This document shows positions 16,317 through 26,100 of a stretch of DNA of 64,000 bases, piece by piece. Below the pieces are notes generated by a model that made no database searches, was not told where the DNA came from, and was given only the letters and a program-made list of their open reading frames with translations. A program made the translations under genes and the position numbers. The stretch lies in assembly GCF_000703165.1 (NCBI RefSeq), contig NZ_JNLQ01000002.1, positions 2,294,001-2,358,000 on the forward strand. The letters run 5' to 3'. Every line of letters starts with the position of its first letter. Position 1 is the first letter of the stretch. Source of the DNA: Butyrivibrio sp. AE3004. Its GTDB lineage: Bacteria > Bacillota > Clostridia > Lachnospirales > Lachnospiraceae.

Positions 16317-18024
16317 TATGATGCTGCTCCTTCATCCTGTACATCCTGGTATCCGCCAGATAAAAAACATCCTCGTATTTTCCGCCTGCTTCGTAGCTGT
16401 AAGCATAGCCTGCGGAAGCTGAAAGAGTAAATGTGTCGTTTTTCTTATTGAACTCATCCATATACTTTTCCATCATCCTGATACATCTGTCGCACACGTC
16501 CGATTCAGGATTCTCAAAAATTACCATAAACTCATCTCCGCCTGTTCTGCCGATAAAATCAGCCTCGGCAAACGCCATCCTCATAATGTCAGCAAATGCT
16601 TTTAACATGCGATCTCCCTCAAGATGTCCGAGATTATCATTTACAGTTTTAAGCCTGTCCATATCCAGATTTACAACAGCATACTGATTATCAAGACTTG
16701 CCGCATACTGCATGCACTTTGCCCTGTTCATCAGTCCTGTCAAAGCATCAATATATGCAAGCCCTTCGAGCTGTTTTTTAACATTATTGGCATTTAAATG
16801 CTCGATTCCGTTGAGGAAATAATATATGAATAAACATATTATGAAAAAGAGCAGTCCCATAACAAGATAGCTTATATTGGCAAATATGCTTTCTGCCCTA
16901 AGATGTGTATTGTATCTGTTAAAGTTGTATCTGATCACCTCTAAAATTGCGAAAATTATCAAGAGAATAAATCCCAATATCAGGTAATTATCAGCATCAC
17001 TACCTATATAAGTTTCCGCCTCAAGCCTGTGCTTTCGCTCAGACCTGATTCCTAAAACAAGCGCAGGAAGCATAACAAGTGCCTCCAGAATTCCCATCAC
17101 CTGAATATGTACAACAAACCATTGAATATGTACTGTATCAGTCAAATGAAGAATAATGAATAACATGGGAAGAACGGTGTTCACAGCAAGAATAAGTCTC
17201 TGGCTCACATTTGCAATCTCAGGATGTATTGAATACAAAAGTACACTGATGGATAGAGGGATCAAATAAAGGGATACATATTCAAGCAGCGAAAACAATA
17301 GCGCATTGTCACTTATGAAACAGAAAATATCACCATATGAATAGGTATAAATCCCCAGCAGCATTGATACTGCAGCTGTGATAAACACGGAAGCAGTACT
17401 CCTTCGGTTCAGTGCCAAAAATACACCAAGCGAAATAAAAAGGCAGGAGTACATAAAGAAAAATCCGCCAATAAAAACATCTAATCTGTGATATTGCAAA
17501 AAGTTTCGGATAAATTCATGTTTATCTCCATAATAAATTGGGGAAAATCTGGAAAAATCCTTATCTCCATAGATAGTAAAAGAAATCTGAACATCATGCT
17601 CTATGTCGCTGTCAGGAAGAGTTACCATATTGTATTGTTTTGGAACGATCAAACCTTTTTTTGCAGTCTCATGGCCGAAAGAATACTCTTTCTTACCATC
17701 AATCCAAACATCAACTGCTAAAAGGCTACTCTTGAACATAATTGTCGGAGACAATATTGAAACGGCCGGAGTATGCCCTTTTATTGTTATTACTTCACCT
17801 TTTTTTGAATCATCTATGGAAAAATCCGAAAGAGTTACGTCATTATAAACTTTCTCTCCACGACAAACAGACCAGCCACTGTCAAGCTGGGTAAAAGATG
17901 TGGATAACGGCGTAGTAAAGAGTCTGCTTCCCATTGCAAACAAAACTGCGGATAAAAAAATAATGAGAAACGGAAGCTTTAGATACCTTCTGTTTATTAT
18001 TTGTTTCCCTATAAAATCCTGCAT
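16309..18024 (-). CDS. Diguanylate cyclase, paralogue of the next gene
   Basis: About 571 residues from the ATG at 18024; an in-frame TTG at 18081 is a less likely start. Same layout as its neighbour: N-terminal helix, extracellular sensor part, seven membrane helices, GGDEF domain with GRTGGDEFMVIF and NLDMDRLKTVNDNLGHLEGD. Catalytic motif intact; no RxxD inhibition site. The two genes look like a tandem duplication followed by divergence of the sensor part, and they form one transcription unit. Ligand unknown. Confidence 0.9.
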   Translation of the reverse strand: MQDFIGKQIINRRYLKLPFLIIFLSAVLFAMGSRLFTTPLSTSFTQLDSGWSVCRGEKVYNDVTLSDFSIDDSKKGEVITIKGHTPAVSILSPTIMFKSSLLAVDVWIDGKKEYSFGHETAKKGLIVPKQYNMVTLPDSDIEHDVQISFTIYGDKDFSRFSPIYYGDKHEFIRNFLQYHRLDVFIGGFFFMYSCLFISLGVFLALNRRSTASVFITAAVSMLLGIYTYSYGDIFCFISDNALLFSLLEYVSLYLIPLSISVLLYSIHPEIANVSQRLILAVNTVLPMLFIILHLTDTVHIQWFVVHIQVMGILEALVMLPALVLGIRSERKHRLEAETYIGSDADNYLILGFILLIIFAILEVIRYNFNRYNTHLRAESIFANISYLVMGLLFFIICLFIYYFLNGIEHLNANNVKKQLEGLAYIDALTGLMNRAKCMQYAASLDNQYAVVNLDMDRLKTVNDNLGHLEGDRMLKAFADIMRMAFAEADFIGRTGGDEFMVIFENPESDVCDRCIRMMEKYMDEFNKKNDTFTLSASAGYAYSYEAGGKYEDVFYLADTRMYRMKEQHHNA

Positions 18025-18112
18025 ATTATGTAACCATAAAAACAGATAACACTGATTGTTTTGCCAAAAGAGCACAAACAATCACACATAAAGGAATATG
18101 TAAAAAATGTAT

Positions 18113-18167
18113 CTAAAAAAAACATACCATTAATCCCTGACAGAGATTAGTATGGTATGTTTTTTTA
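18113..18167. terminator. Strong bidirectional terminator
   Basis: CATACCATTAATC pairs with GATTAGTATGGTATG (one offset base), flanked by an A run on the left and a T run on the right. It therefore works on the minus strand after the PTS gene and would also stop plus-strand transcripts. Confidence 0.9.
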
Positions 18168-18231
18168 AGAAAAGTTTTCCAGTTTCTTTATTATTCAGTT
18201 TTGTATTGTTAATTTAGGAAAACAGCCACAA

Positions 18232-19671
18232 TCAAAGCATCTTTTTTAGTTCATCATGTACAAACTGAACCTTAGGTCCAATAACAACCTGAACCGTATT
18301 TTTCGAAGGTCTGATCACACCTGCAATGCCGGCCTGCTTAATCTTCTTTTCATCTACAAGAGTATAATCGTTTATTTCGGTTCTGATTCTTGTTGCGCAG
18401 TAATCAAGCTCCTTAATATTACCTTTTCCTCCGAGCCCCTCCAGAACAATCCTCGCCATAGTTGTGAAGTCATCATTGGCAAGAGTTATTCTGTTTTCAT
18501 CCTCTTCGTCATCCTCTCGTCCGGGTGTCTTCAGATCAAAAGCTGTGATCACAAAGCGGAAAACAAAATAGTATACAACCGCAAATGCTGCTCCTACAGG
18601 AATTAGAAGAAGCGGATTAACAGCCATAGGCGCTTTGAAGCTCAGTATCCAGTCAACAAGCCCCGCTGAAAAGTTAAAACCGATTCTCATGGGAAGAATG
18701 CTGCAGATAACTGCTGAGATACCTGTGAGAACAGCATGTACCAGATAAAGTCCCGGTGCCATGAACATGAAAGCAAATTCAAGAGGCTCTGTGATTCCTG
18801 TAAAGAACGATGCAAGTGAGCCTGCAAGTAAAAGTGAAGCCGCCGTTTTCTTTTTGCTGTCCTTTGCAGTGTGATACATGGCAAGCGCACCTGCAGGAAG
18901 TCCGAACATCATAACAGGGAAAAATCCTGTCATATACTGACCCGTTACCCCTTTTACCGCACCTTCCGCTCCGGACCAGAAAAGTCCGAGATCGTTTATT
19001 CCGGCAGTATCAAACCAGAATACTGCATTAAGAGCGTGATGAAGGCCAAGAGGAATAAGTGCTCTGTTTAACATTGCATAGATACCTGCACCTACAGGTC
19101 CAAGACCTATGATCGCCATACCGAAGGCAACTAATGCTGCAAAGATGATGGGCCATACAAAATAAAGAACAAATGAGCAGGCGATTGATGCTATTGCAGT
19201 AACTATGGCAACACATCTTTTTCCACTGAAAAATGCAAGATAGTCGGGAAGCTTTGTGTCTTTAAATTTGTTGTAACAGCCTGAGCCGATCACACCCGCA
19301 AGTATACCTATAAAAGCATTACTGATCTTACCAAAAGCTGCCGGCACCTCGGAAACATCAACTCCCTTGTACATGGCAACCGCCGATGAGCTAAGAAGTG
19401 TTGTTATCATAAGAAATGAAACAATACCGGAAAGCGCACTGGTTCCGTCATGATCCTTAGCCATTCCCACCGATACACCGATAGCGAACAGTATAGGAAT
19501 CTGATCGATTATGGCAGATGCCGCTTTTATTAAAAATGCAGCAATCACGCTGTTTGCTCCCCATCCCGTAGGATCGATCCAATAACCTATACCATAGAGA
19601 ATTCCTGCTGCCGGAAGAACAGCTACAGGAAGCATAAGTGATTTTCCTATCTTTTGCAGATACTTCATCAT
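18232..19671 (-). CDS. nagE: PTS EIICB component, N-acetylglucosamine/glucose type
   Basis: 479 residues: a membrane EIIC domain of about ten helices (1-385) with LGLHHALNAVFWFDTAG and GITEPLEFAFMF, motifs of the glucose/GlcNAc EIIC family and of the GlcNAc branch in particular, then a linker rich in Glu/Asp and an EIIB domain (about 400-479) whose phosphorylated Cys is in LDYCATRIRTEI. It imports and phosphorylates the sugar; no EIIA domain is attached, so a separate EIIA is required. GGGGG ribosome site. It is flanked by terminators on both sides, so it is probably monocistronic. GlcNAc is the likeliest substrate, glucose the alternative. Confidence 0.85.
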   Translation of the reverse strand: MMKYLQKIGKSLMLPVAVLPAAGILYGIGYWIDPTGWGANSVIAAFLIKAASAIIDQIPILFAIGVSVGMAKDHDGTSALSGIVSFLMITTLLSSSAVAMYKGVDVSEVPAAFGKISNAFIGILAGVIGSGCYNKFKDTKLPDYLAFFSGKRCVAIVTAIASIACSFVLYFVWPIIFAALVAFGMAIIGLGPVGAGIYAMLNRALIPLGLHHALNAVFWFDTAGINDLGLFWSGAEGAVKGVTGQYMTGFFPVMMFGLPAGALAMYHTAKDSKKKTAASLLLAGSLASFFTGITEPLEFAFMFMAPGLYLVHAVLTGISAVICSILPMRIGFNFSAGLVDWILSFKAPMAVNPLLLIPVGAAFAVVYYFVFRFVITAFDLKTPGREDDEEDENRITLANDDFTTMARIVLEGLGGKGNIKELDYCATRIRTEINDYTLVDEKKIKQAGIAGVIRPSKNTVQVVIGPKVQFVHDELKKML

Positions 19672-19754
19672 AATTTTTTACCCCCTTTTTTCATAAAAAA
19701 TCCCTACCTCCATTATATATGATATTTCGTTTTTATCATACATATAAAACCAAT

Positions 19755-19769
19755 AATTACATAGTAATT
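19755..19769. promoter_or_regulatory. Palindrome upstream of the PTS gene
   Basis: AATTAC ATA GTAATT, a perfect inverted repeat about 90 bases before the gene. Could be an operator for a GntR- or similar-type regulator; not identified. Confidence 0.35.
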
Positions 19770-19779
19770 GCCTATAAGA

Positions 19780-19819
19780 TAAAAATACCCTCCTTACCGG
19801 TTGTCCGGTAAAGAGGGTA
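19780..19819 (-). terminator. Terminator after the 188-residue secreted protein
   Basis: Minus-strand stem TACCCTCTTTACCGG / CCGGTAAGGAGGGTA with a four-base loop, then ATTTTTAT. Confidence 0.9.
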
Positions 19820-19866
19820 CATGTCTCTTTATTTTAGATCATTATTAAAATGGTCCTTTTTATAAA

Positions 19867-20433
19867 TTACTTCTGTCCTGTAAAGAATTCTTTGTAGGTC
19901 AGATGCTGATCATCTCCCAATGCTCCGCCATCAAGGATATAGAAATCAGTATCGCTTGAATTAAATACAACAATGAACTGTCTGTCATTAAGCTGTTTGT
20001 ATCCCTTAGGTGTGCAGAATTCTTTTCCGTGAAGGGCAACAAATACAGGATTTGCAGGCATTGTGTAGCCTTCCTTTATATCAAATACAACTCCTGTTTC
20101 CTTGATGCCAACAGGAAGCTGAATATGGAAAGCACCAACAATATTTGAACCGAGTTTATCAGCAATCTTCTGTGCTGTTCCTGTATAAACAGGATTAACA
20201 TGTGTAATAACGGCTGTCATTCCGTTTACATCATCGGGACTACTCTTAACTTCACCAACTCCTGTAGAAATAGGCACAAATGTGTCTGCTTCAACAAATT
20301 CTGCTCCAAGAACCGCATTGTTCTCAAGTTCTCCGGGTACAATTCGGTCAGGACACTGAGGAGCAGCACTAGCTGAAATAGTCATTGCACAAAGCATTGT
20401 TGCTGCAACAAGTACAGAAAGTTTTCTCTTCAT
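19867..20433 (-). CDS. Secreted protein of unknown function
   Basis: 188 residues starting at the ATG at 20433 (AGGAGG eight bases upstream). A clear signal peptide (MKRKLSVLVAATMLCAMTIS, cleavage near SASA-AP) and no other membrane helix. The mature part is beta-rich with two Cys and no family that I recognise; segments such as TAVITHVNPVYTGTAQKIAD and GYTMPANPVFVALHGKEF are visible. It has its own terminator and a separate upstream region, so it is probably a single-gene unit. Confidence 0.75.
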   Translation of the reverse strand: MKRKLSVLVAATMLCAMTISASAAPQCPDRIVPGELENNAVLGAEFVEADTFVPISTGVGEVKSSPDDVNGMTAVITHVNPVYTGTAQKIADKLGSNIVGAFHIQLPVGIKETGVVFDIKEGYTMPANPVFVALHGKEFCTPKGYKQLNDRQFIVVFNSSDTDFYILDGGALGDDQHLTYKEFFTGQK

Positions 20434-20551
20434 TTTCACTACCTCCTAAGAAATATAAAACAATGATTGGTTACCTCAAACATCAAACATCATAACCGAT
20501 AGTAATAAAAATGCCGTATAAAAAAAGTTAATATTTTATAAAAATATATTC

Positions 20552-20590
20552 CACAAAAAAAATGCGCAATCGCAGTGATCACGCACTTTT
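20552..20590 (-). terminator. Terminator after the transglutaminase-like gene
   Basis: Minus-strand imperfect hairpin, AGTGCG near 20585 pairing with TGCGCA near 20565, followed by eight T (20554-20561). Confidence 0.7.
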
Positions 20591-20625
20591 ACGTTTTTTA
20601 CTTTATAAAAATTTAATGACAAAGC

Positions 20626-21492
20626 TTATTTAACAACTAAATCTTTAGCCTTCTTCTTATCATGCTTTGTACTTGTTGCCATCGGAATGCATTTATTAAA
20701 AGCTGTTGTGAGTTCATCCATGCCTGTTCTCTGGTGATAGTAGCTCATGCCTTGTGGTGTCATTCCACTGGACATTTTTGCGGTTGAAAGGCAGAAGAAA
20801 TTTCGATTAGGGCTTCCACCAAGCGGATCGTCAAAGGTACAATCCACCTCATACCATTTTCCATCATCAAGCTTTATTATGTTCCACTGGTGAGCACCAC
20901 CACCGGTACCGCCACCGGCATATCCGTAAACACACATACACGGAACTCCGCAAATATCACACATAAGCTTAAATGCTCTGGAGTATCCGGCACATACTGC
21001 CTGACGATTAACAAGTGCTTCATAAGCTGACTGTCCCTGATAAGGTCCCATCTGATAGCTTGTATGCTTTACGAGAGCATCATGTATTGCAGCTGCTTTC
21101 TGATATTTGGATTTTTTCCTTTTAGCCTTCTTTGAGAGACTTTTCGCAACATTGTAGGTTCTTTGAGCATCACTTATTGAAAGATTCTGAAGTGTTCCGG
21201 TCCATGCTGCAACATGATCTGCCATATAAAAATATTTTCCGGTATACTCCGTAGAATTCATTCCGTAGAAATTAAAGTTTCCGGCTTTATATGTCTTCTT
21301 TGCTGTCTTATAACCCGGCCTGTAGGCTTTTGACATATTCTTATAATACAAACCGTTCTTCTTAAGATATTTACTGAAAGAAGATGATACAGATGACTTA
21401 GCCTGTACCTCAAAGGATGATGTCGGCTGGGTAAAAGCCAGCATCGAAGCGAGAAGGATAACCGTTGCCTTTTTGAATATTCCTTTAAACAT
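20626..21492 (-). CDS. Secreted transglutaminase-like (cysteine protease fold) protein
   Basis: 288 residues with a signal peptide (about 1-31, cleaving near VQA-KS). Residues about 125-245 form a transglutaminase-core domain with a full catalytic triad: Cys in QAVCAGYSRAFKLMCD, His in GGAHQWNIIKLDD and Asp in WYEVDCTFDDPLGG. Bacterial members are usually peptidases or cell-wall-modifying enzymes outside the cell. The N-terminal stretch is rich in Lys and Tyr, perhaps for wall contact. GGAGG ribosome site. Substrate unknown. Confidence 0.85.
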   Translation of the reverse strand: MFKGIFKKATVILLASMLAFTQPTSSFEVQAKSSVSSSFSKYLKKNGLYYKNMSKAYRPGYKTAKKTYKAGNFNFYGMNSTEYTGKYFYMADHVAAWTGTLQNLSISDAQRTYNVAKSLSKKAKRKKSKYQKAAAIHDALVKHTSYQMGPYQGQSAYEALVNRQAVCAGYSRAFKLMCDICGVPCMCVYGYAGGGTGGGAHQWNIIKLDDGKWYEVDCTFDDPLGGSPNRNFFCLSTAKMSSGMTPQGMSYYHQRTGMDELTTAFNKCIPMATSTKHDKKKAKDLVVK

Positions 21493-21630
21493 GCGTCTAC
21501 CTCCGTTGTCGTGTTAATAACTATCTTATTAGATTATAAATCCCCCACCTTTTATAGACACGTGAAATAACCATATAGTTAATGAATATTTCATAAAGAA
21601 AACTTATGTAAAAAATTAAAAAAATGACGG

Positions 21631-21650
21631 TATTTCTCATATGAGAAATA
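21631..21650. terminator. 20-bp perfect palindrome after the symporter gene
   Basis: TATTTCTCAT / ATGAGAAATA, perfect, four bases after the symporter stop, with T-rich sequence about ten bases further. Probably the operon terminator, though the T run is not immediate. Confidence 0.5.
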
Positions 21651-21654
21651 TACT

Positions 21655-23178
21655 TTAATAAGCCCCTTTCTTTATAGCACGGATAGCGTCCGCCTGAATA
21701 TCCTTATTATAGGAAAGCATAGGCTCAACATCCTTACCACGAATTCTTCTATCTGCGTAGTTTCTCGTGATTTTTACTACAAGCGGTGATAATGCAAGTA
21801 CACCTATCAGATTCGGTATCATCATAAGACCGTTAAATGTATCGGATATATCCCATGCAAGTGATGATTCCATTACGGCACCGAAAATCATCAGTATGAC
21901 AAAAACAAAGCGGTATATCTTTGACCAGATTACGCCAATAAGATATTCGACAACCTTTGCTCCGTAGTAAGACCATCCCATTACGGTAGAGAAGGCAAAA
22001 AGTCCAATCACAATTACCACAAAAATCTCACCGGGACGACCAAGAACCTGACCGAATGCTTTCGCAACCAGAGTAGCATCGTCTGTCCCCTCTTTGACAA
22101 GTCCTGTAGTAAGGTCTATTGCGCCAGAGTTCAAAACCACAACAGCCGTCATTGTGCAGATTACCATCGTATCAAGAAAGACCTCGGCTATCCCCCACAT
22201 TCCCTGTTTCACCGGCTCTCTGGCGCAGGTATTAACATGTGCCATTACTGAAGAGCCAAGTCCCGCCTCATTAGAGAAAACGCCTCTTTTACATCCGCTT
22301 TTTATGGTATTCATGGCAACCTGTACAGCTGTGCCTGCTGCCCCGCCTTTTAATGCAGAGGGTCCCAGCGCAAAATGAAAGATAGATGCAAAAACAGCCG
22401 GAATGCTTGTAATATGGATAACTATTATAAGAAGGCACCCAAGTATATACACAAACGACATAATGGGGATAAGATTTTCGGAAACATACGCAAGTCTTCT
22501 AAAGCCTCCCATGATGATGATCGCACCCAAAAACATAAGTGCAACGCCAATCCACCAGTCAATAATAGGCGCACCAAGGAACTCGCCCATATCAATATCA
22601 TGTAAAAACGTTGCCTCAGTATTCAGGGTTATCTTATTTATCTGACTGAGATTCCCTATACCAAAAGAAGCAAGTACTGTAAATATGCAGAATGCCACAC
22701 CCAGAACTTTTCCGAGTCGTTTACAGTTTTTCATTTTTCCAAGGCCATCCTCAAGATAGTACATGGGACCGCCTGACCACGCTCCTTCGGAATTCCTTCG
22801 CCTGTAATAAAGTCCCAGAACATTTTCCGAATACTTGGTCATCATTCCAAGAAATGCTGCCACCCACATCCAGAACACTGCTCCCGGTCCTCCGACACAG
22901 ATAGCAGTCGAAACTCCCGCAATATTGCCTGTTCCTATTGTGGCCGATAGTGCCATGCAAAAAGCTCTGTATTGGGACAGTGCTCCCGCATCATTGATAA
23001 TTCGTGCTTCACCTCTTACAACTGAAAATGTTTTCTTCCACCAGTGCCTAAAATGCACGATCTGAAAACCGCCCAAAATAAGTGTACAAACAAACCCGGT
23101 TCCAAGCAAAAGCGATAGCCCAAAAGTCCCCCATGCAAAGGAATTGACCGCATCATTAACACGTTTGATTGTCTCCAT
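21655..23178 (-). CDS. Sodium:alanine symporter family (AGCS) transporter
   Basis: 507 residues with about 11 membrane helices. Typical AGCS motifs: GATIGTGNIAGVSTAI (as ALSATIGTGNIAGVST), GGPGAVFWMWVAAFLGM, FSNEAGLGSSVMAH. It co-imports Na+ and a small amino acid such as alanine or glycine across the cytoplasmic membrane. It begins 21 bases after the stop of the DegV-containing kinase and should be the last gene of that signalling operon, suggesting that amino-acid uptake is tied to the phosphorelay. Ribosome site AAAGGA. Confidence 0.92.
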   Translation of the reverse strand: METIKRVNDAVNSFAWGTFGLSLLLGTGFVCTLILGGFQIVHFRHWWKKTFSVVRGEARIINDAGALSQYRAFCMALSATIGTGNIAGVSTAICVGGPGAVFWMWVAAFLGMMTKYSENVLGLYYRRRNSEGAWSGGPMYYLEDGLGKMKNCKRLGKVLGVAFCIFTVLASFGIGNLSQINKITLNTEATFLHDIDMGEFLGAPIIDWWIGVALMFLGAIIIMGGFRRLAYVSENLIPIMSFVYILGCLLIIVIHITSIPAVFASIFHFALGPSALKGGAAGTAVQVAMNTIKSGCKRGVFSNEAGLGSSVMAHVNTCAREPVKQGMWGIAEVFLDTMVICTMTAVVVLNSGAIDLTTGLVKEGTDDATLVAKAFGQVLGRPGEIFVVIVIGLFAFSTVMGWSYYGAKVVEYLIGVIWSKIYRFVFVILMIFGAVMESSLAWDISDTFNGLMMIPNLIGVLALSPLVVKITRNYADRRIRGKDVEPMLSYNKDIQADAIRAIKKGAY

Positions 23179-23199
23179 ACTGTTTCAATGTCCTTTCAT

Positions 23200-26100
23200 T
23201 CAAAGAGAACCAAGTAACTGTGTAATTCCTTCATAGTCATACTTAGCAGCAAGCTTTTTAATATTTTCTATTTTCTCCTTATCATCGCCCTGAACATCGT
23301 ATTCACTAAGTTCCGACAGTGCTTCATCTATTCCGTCACTATCCATGTCTTCTGCAGCGGCGGCAATTGCTTCATACACACTTTCCATAAGGAAGGAATC
23401 TGCCAAAGGTTTTGCAGGCTCATTTTCGTCTGCCTTTTCTTCGCCCTCATAAAGCTTACCGAGAATCTCTTTGTATTCATGATACTTTTCCATAAACCCG
23501 TCATAATTGTCCCTTATATATTCGGTATTTCCTTCCTTTCCCGCCATCTCAAGAGCCAGAGCTTCCTCAGACAGTTTCATTGCTCCTATGAGTTTACAGG
23601 AGCTTTTAAGAGCATGAATTTTGATGGTATAGTTCTCCCAGTCCTCAGACTCATAAGCAGTCTTCAGTTCCTCCTCTTTTTCCTCTATTGAATCGTAGAA
23701 AATTTTCAGAACTGTCTTAAAGGCATCCTCTGAACCACTGTTTTGTATAGCAATTTTACCGTCAATTCCTTCTATGCTTTCATACCACAACGGCTTAGAT
23801 GTCTCATCTTCGGCAGCTATTTCCTTTTCATTATCATTATCTGTAAGAATATCTTCATCTTCTGCAGCATTCTCATCTGCTATTTGTCCTTCGACATCAT
23901 TATTGACTTCAATGCTCATATCAGTCGGAATAAGAGATGAAACATTATAGGATTTATTACTCTTTATAAAATAGAGTAGTCCAAAAGATCCCGGACCGCA
24001 GTTGGAAGAAATGGCGGCCGAAGCCTGCTGAAATACAATATTCTCAAAATATGCTATTTTGCTTACTTCCTTCTTTATTCGCAATAAGGTTTCATAATCT
24101 ATATCTACATAGGTGATAAACAGTACATCGGAATCCGGAATCTGATCCACCGGAAAGGCTCTTTTGATATAACTCTTATACACACTCCATTTACTGCCGA
24201 TAAAGATACCCCCAACTCCTGATTGATCATCCTTAAACCTAAGCCACGGGCGAAGACTTAAAGACTCGGCAAATCTGTGCATGCTTTTGCTTATACGGCC
24301 GTTCTTTAACATAAAATCAGTATTTTCAATAATGAAGCTGCACTTTAGCCTCTTCTTTACCATCTCCAGCTCTTGTATCATCTCCTCAACCGGCACATCT
24401 CTCTGTGCGAGCTTACATGCAATAAGAACCAGAAGACCCATTGCACTTGAGAGGCATTCGGAATTGATTATCGTCACGTTATCAAAGGCCTTTGATGCCT
24501 CAACTGCTCTGTCGTAATCATCACTCATACTGGTTGTAAGTGATATATAGATAACGTGATGCGCAGTTTTTAATGTGTTTGCAAAAAAATCCGTATATAC
24601 ACTTGTTGACGGAGGAGCTGACAAAGCTTTCTTTCCGCCCTTTATGTATCTTACAAGTTCATCAGCCCCAATCTGCACACCATCCTTAAATATTCCGTCT
24701 TCTGTCTGAATGACAAAGGGCAGGATTGGAAGTCTCGGATCTCTCATAACAGCATCAGGAAGGTCACACATACTACTGGTTGTAATAGCAACAGGAATCT
24801 TTCTGCTATATCCCGCTGTAGCATTTGTATTCCCAGCCATACGCTCAGTACGATTTTTGATATTAAGTTTATCATTTGGTATGTGATTAAGAAGCATATC
24901 TTCAAGAGCTTCTCCGGACACGGGTTTAATAAGATATCCGTCAAAACCAGAATGATTATAAAGCTCCTTATTCTCACTTCCCGCATTTGCCGTAAGAACA
25001 ACTATAGGGGTCATCTGATTGAGGCCGCCAACCTGGCTTCGGATTTCTTTAAGGCAATCTATTCCGTCCATTTCCGGCATCAGATGATCCATAAGTATGA
25101 CATCATAGTGAGTCTTTATTGTTTCTTCCAGTGCTTTTTTGCCGCTTAAAGCAGTGTCTACTCTCATCCTGGTAGCAAGAAGGAGCTTTCGTTCCACCTC
25201 CAGATTCATCTCATTATCATCGACTATAAGCACACTTGCGTCAGGCGCTGTAAAGCGGCTCTCATACGCATGCTTCCTGACTAATCCGTAATTTTGAATG
25301 CTAAGCTCTCCTATTGCTTCCGCATCAGATACTCCCTGCTTTAGAATGACATTAAAAGTAGAGCCTTCTCCGTAAACACTGTTCACGGATATGGTACCAT
25401 CCATAAGTTCAACCAGCTGCTTTACTATGCTGAGACCAAGACCTGTTCCTTCTATGTGTCTGTTCTTTTCTTCGTCAACACGCTTAAAGGCATCAAAGAG
25501 GTAAGGCATTGAATCCTTTTTTATTCCCATTCCCGTATCAGATACGGAAATACGGAGCATAACCGTATTTTCTCCGGCTTCTTCGCTCTCAATATGAAGA
25601 CCTACTGAGCCCTCCTTTGTATATTTAACCGCATTGTTAAGAATATTGATAAGTATCTGTTTTATTCGTACTTCATCACCATATAAAACAGACGGAACAT
25701 TCGGATCAACACTGACATTCAGTTCCAGCCCTTTTTCCTGAGCACGAAGCCATATCATGTTTACAATTTCGGACATCAGATCCCCGACCTTATATTCCAC
25801 GGGGACAATATCCATACTTCCTGCCTCCATCTTGGAAAAGTCAAGAATATCGTTTATGAGCGCAAGGAGCATTTTACCTGCTCCCTGGATTCCGACTGCA
25901 TCCCTGGCTACTTCATCTGAGATATTCTCTTCTCTTAGGATAAGCTCATTTAATCCCAAAATTGAGTTAATGGGTGTTCTGATTTCATGGCTCATGCTGG
26001 AAAAGAATCTGTTCTGGGACCTGTTGAGTTCCTCTGCGCGCTCCGCTGCCTTTTTTGCTCTTCTGTTTTCCTGTTTGAACACCCGATTCTGGAACATTAC

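Noticed and set aside
18025..18081. TTG start for the second diguanylate cyclase
   Set aside because: It adds an unlikely segment without a ribosome site; the ATG at 18024 gives a standard N-terminal helix.
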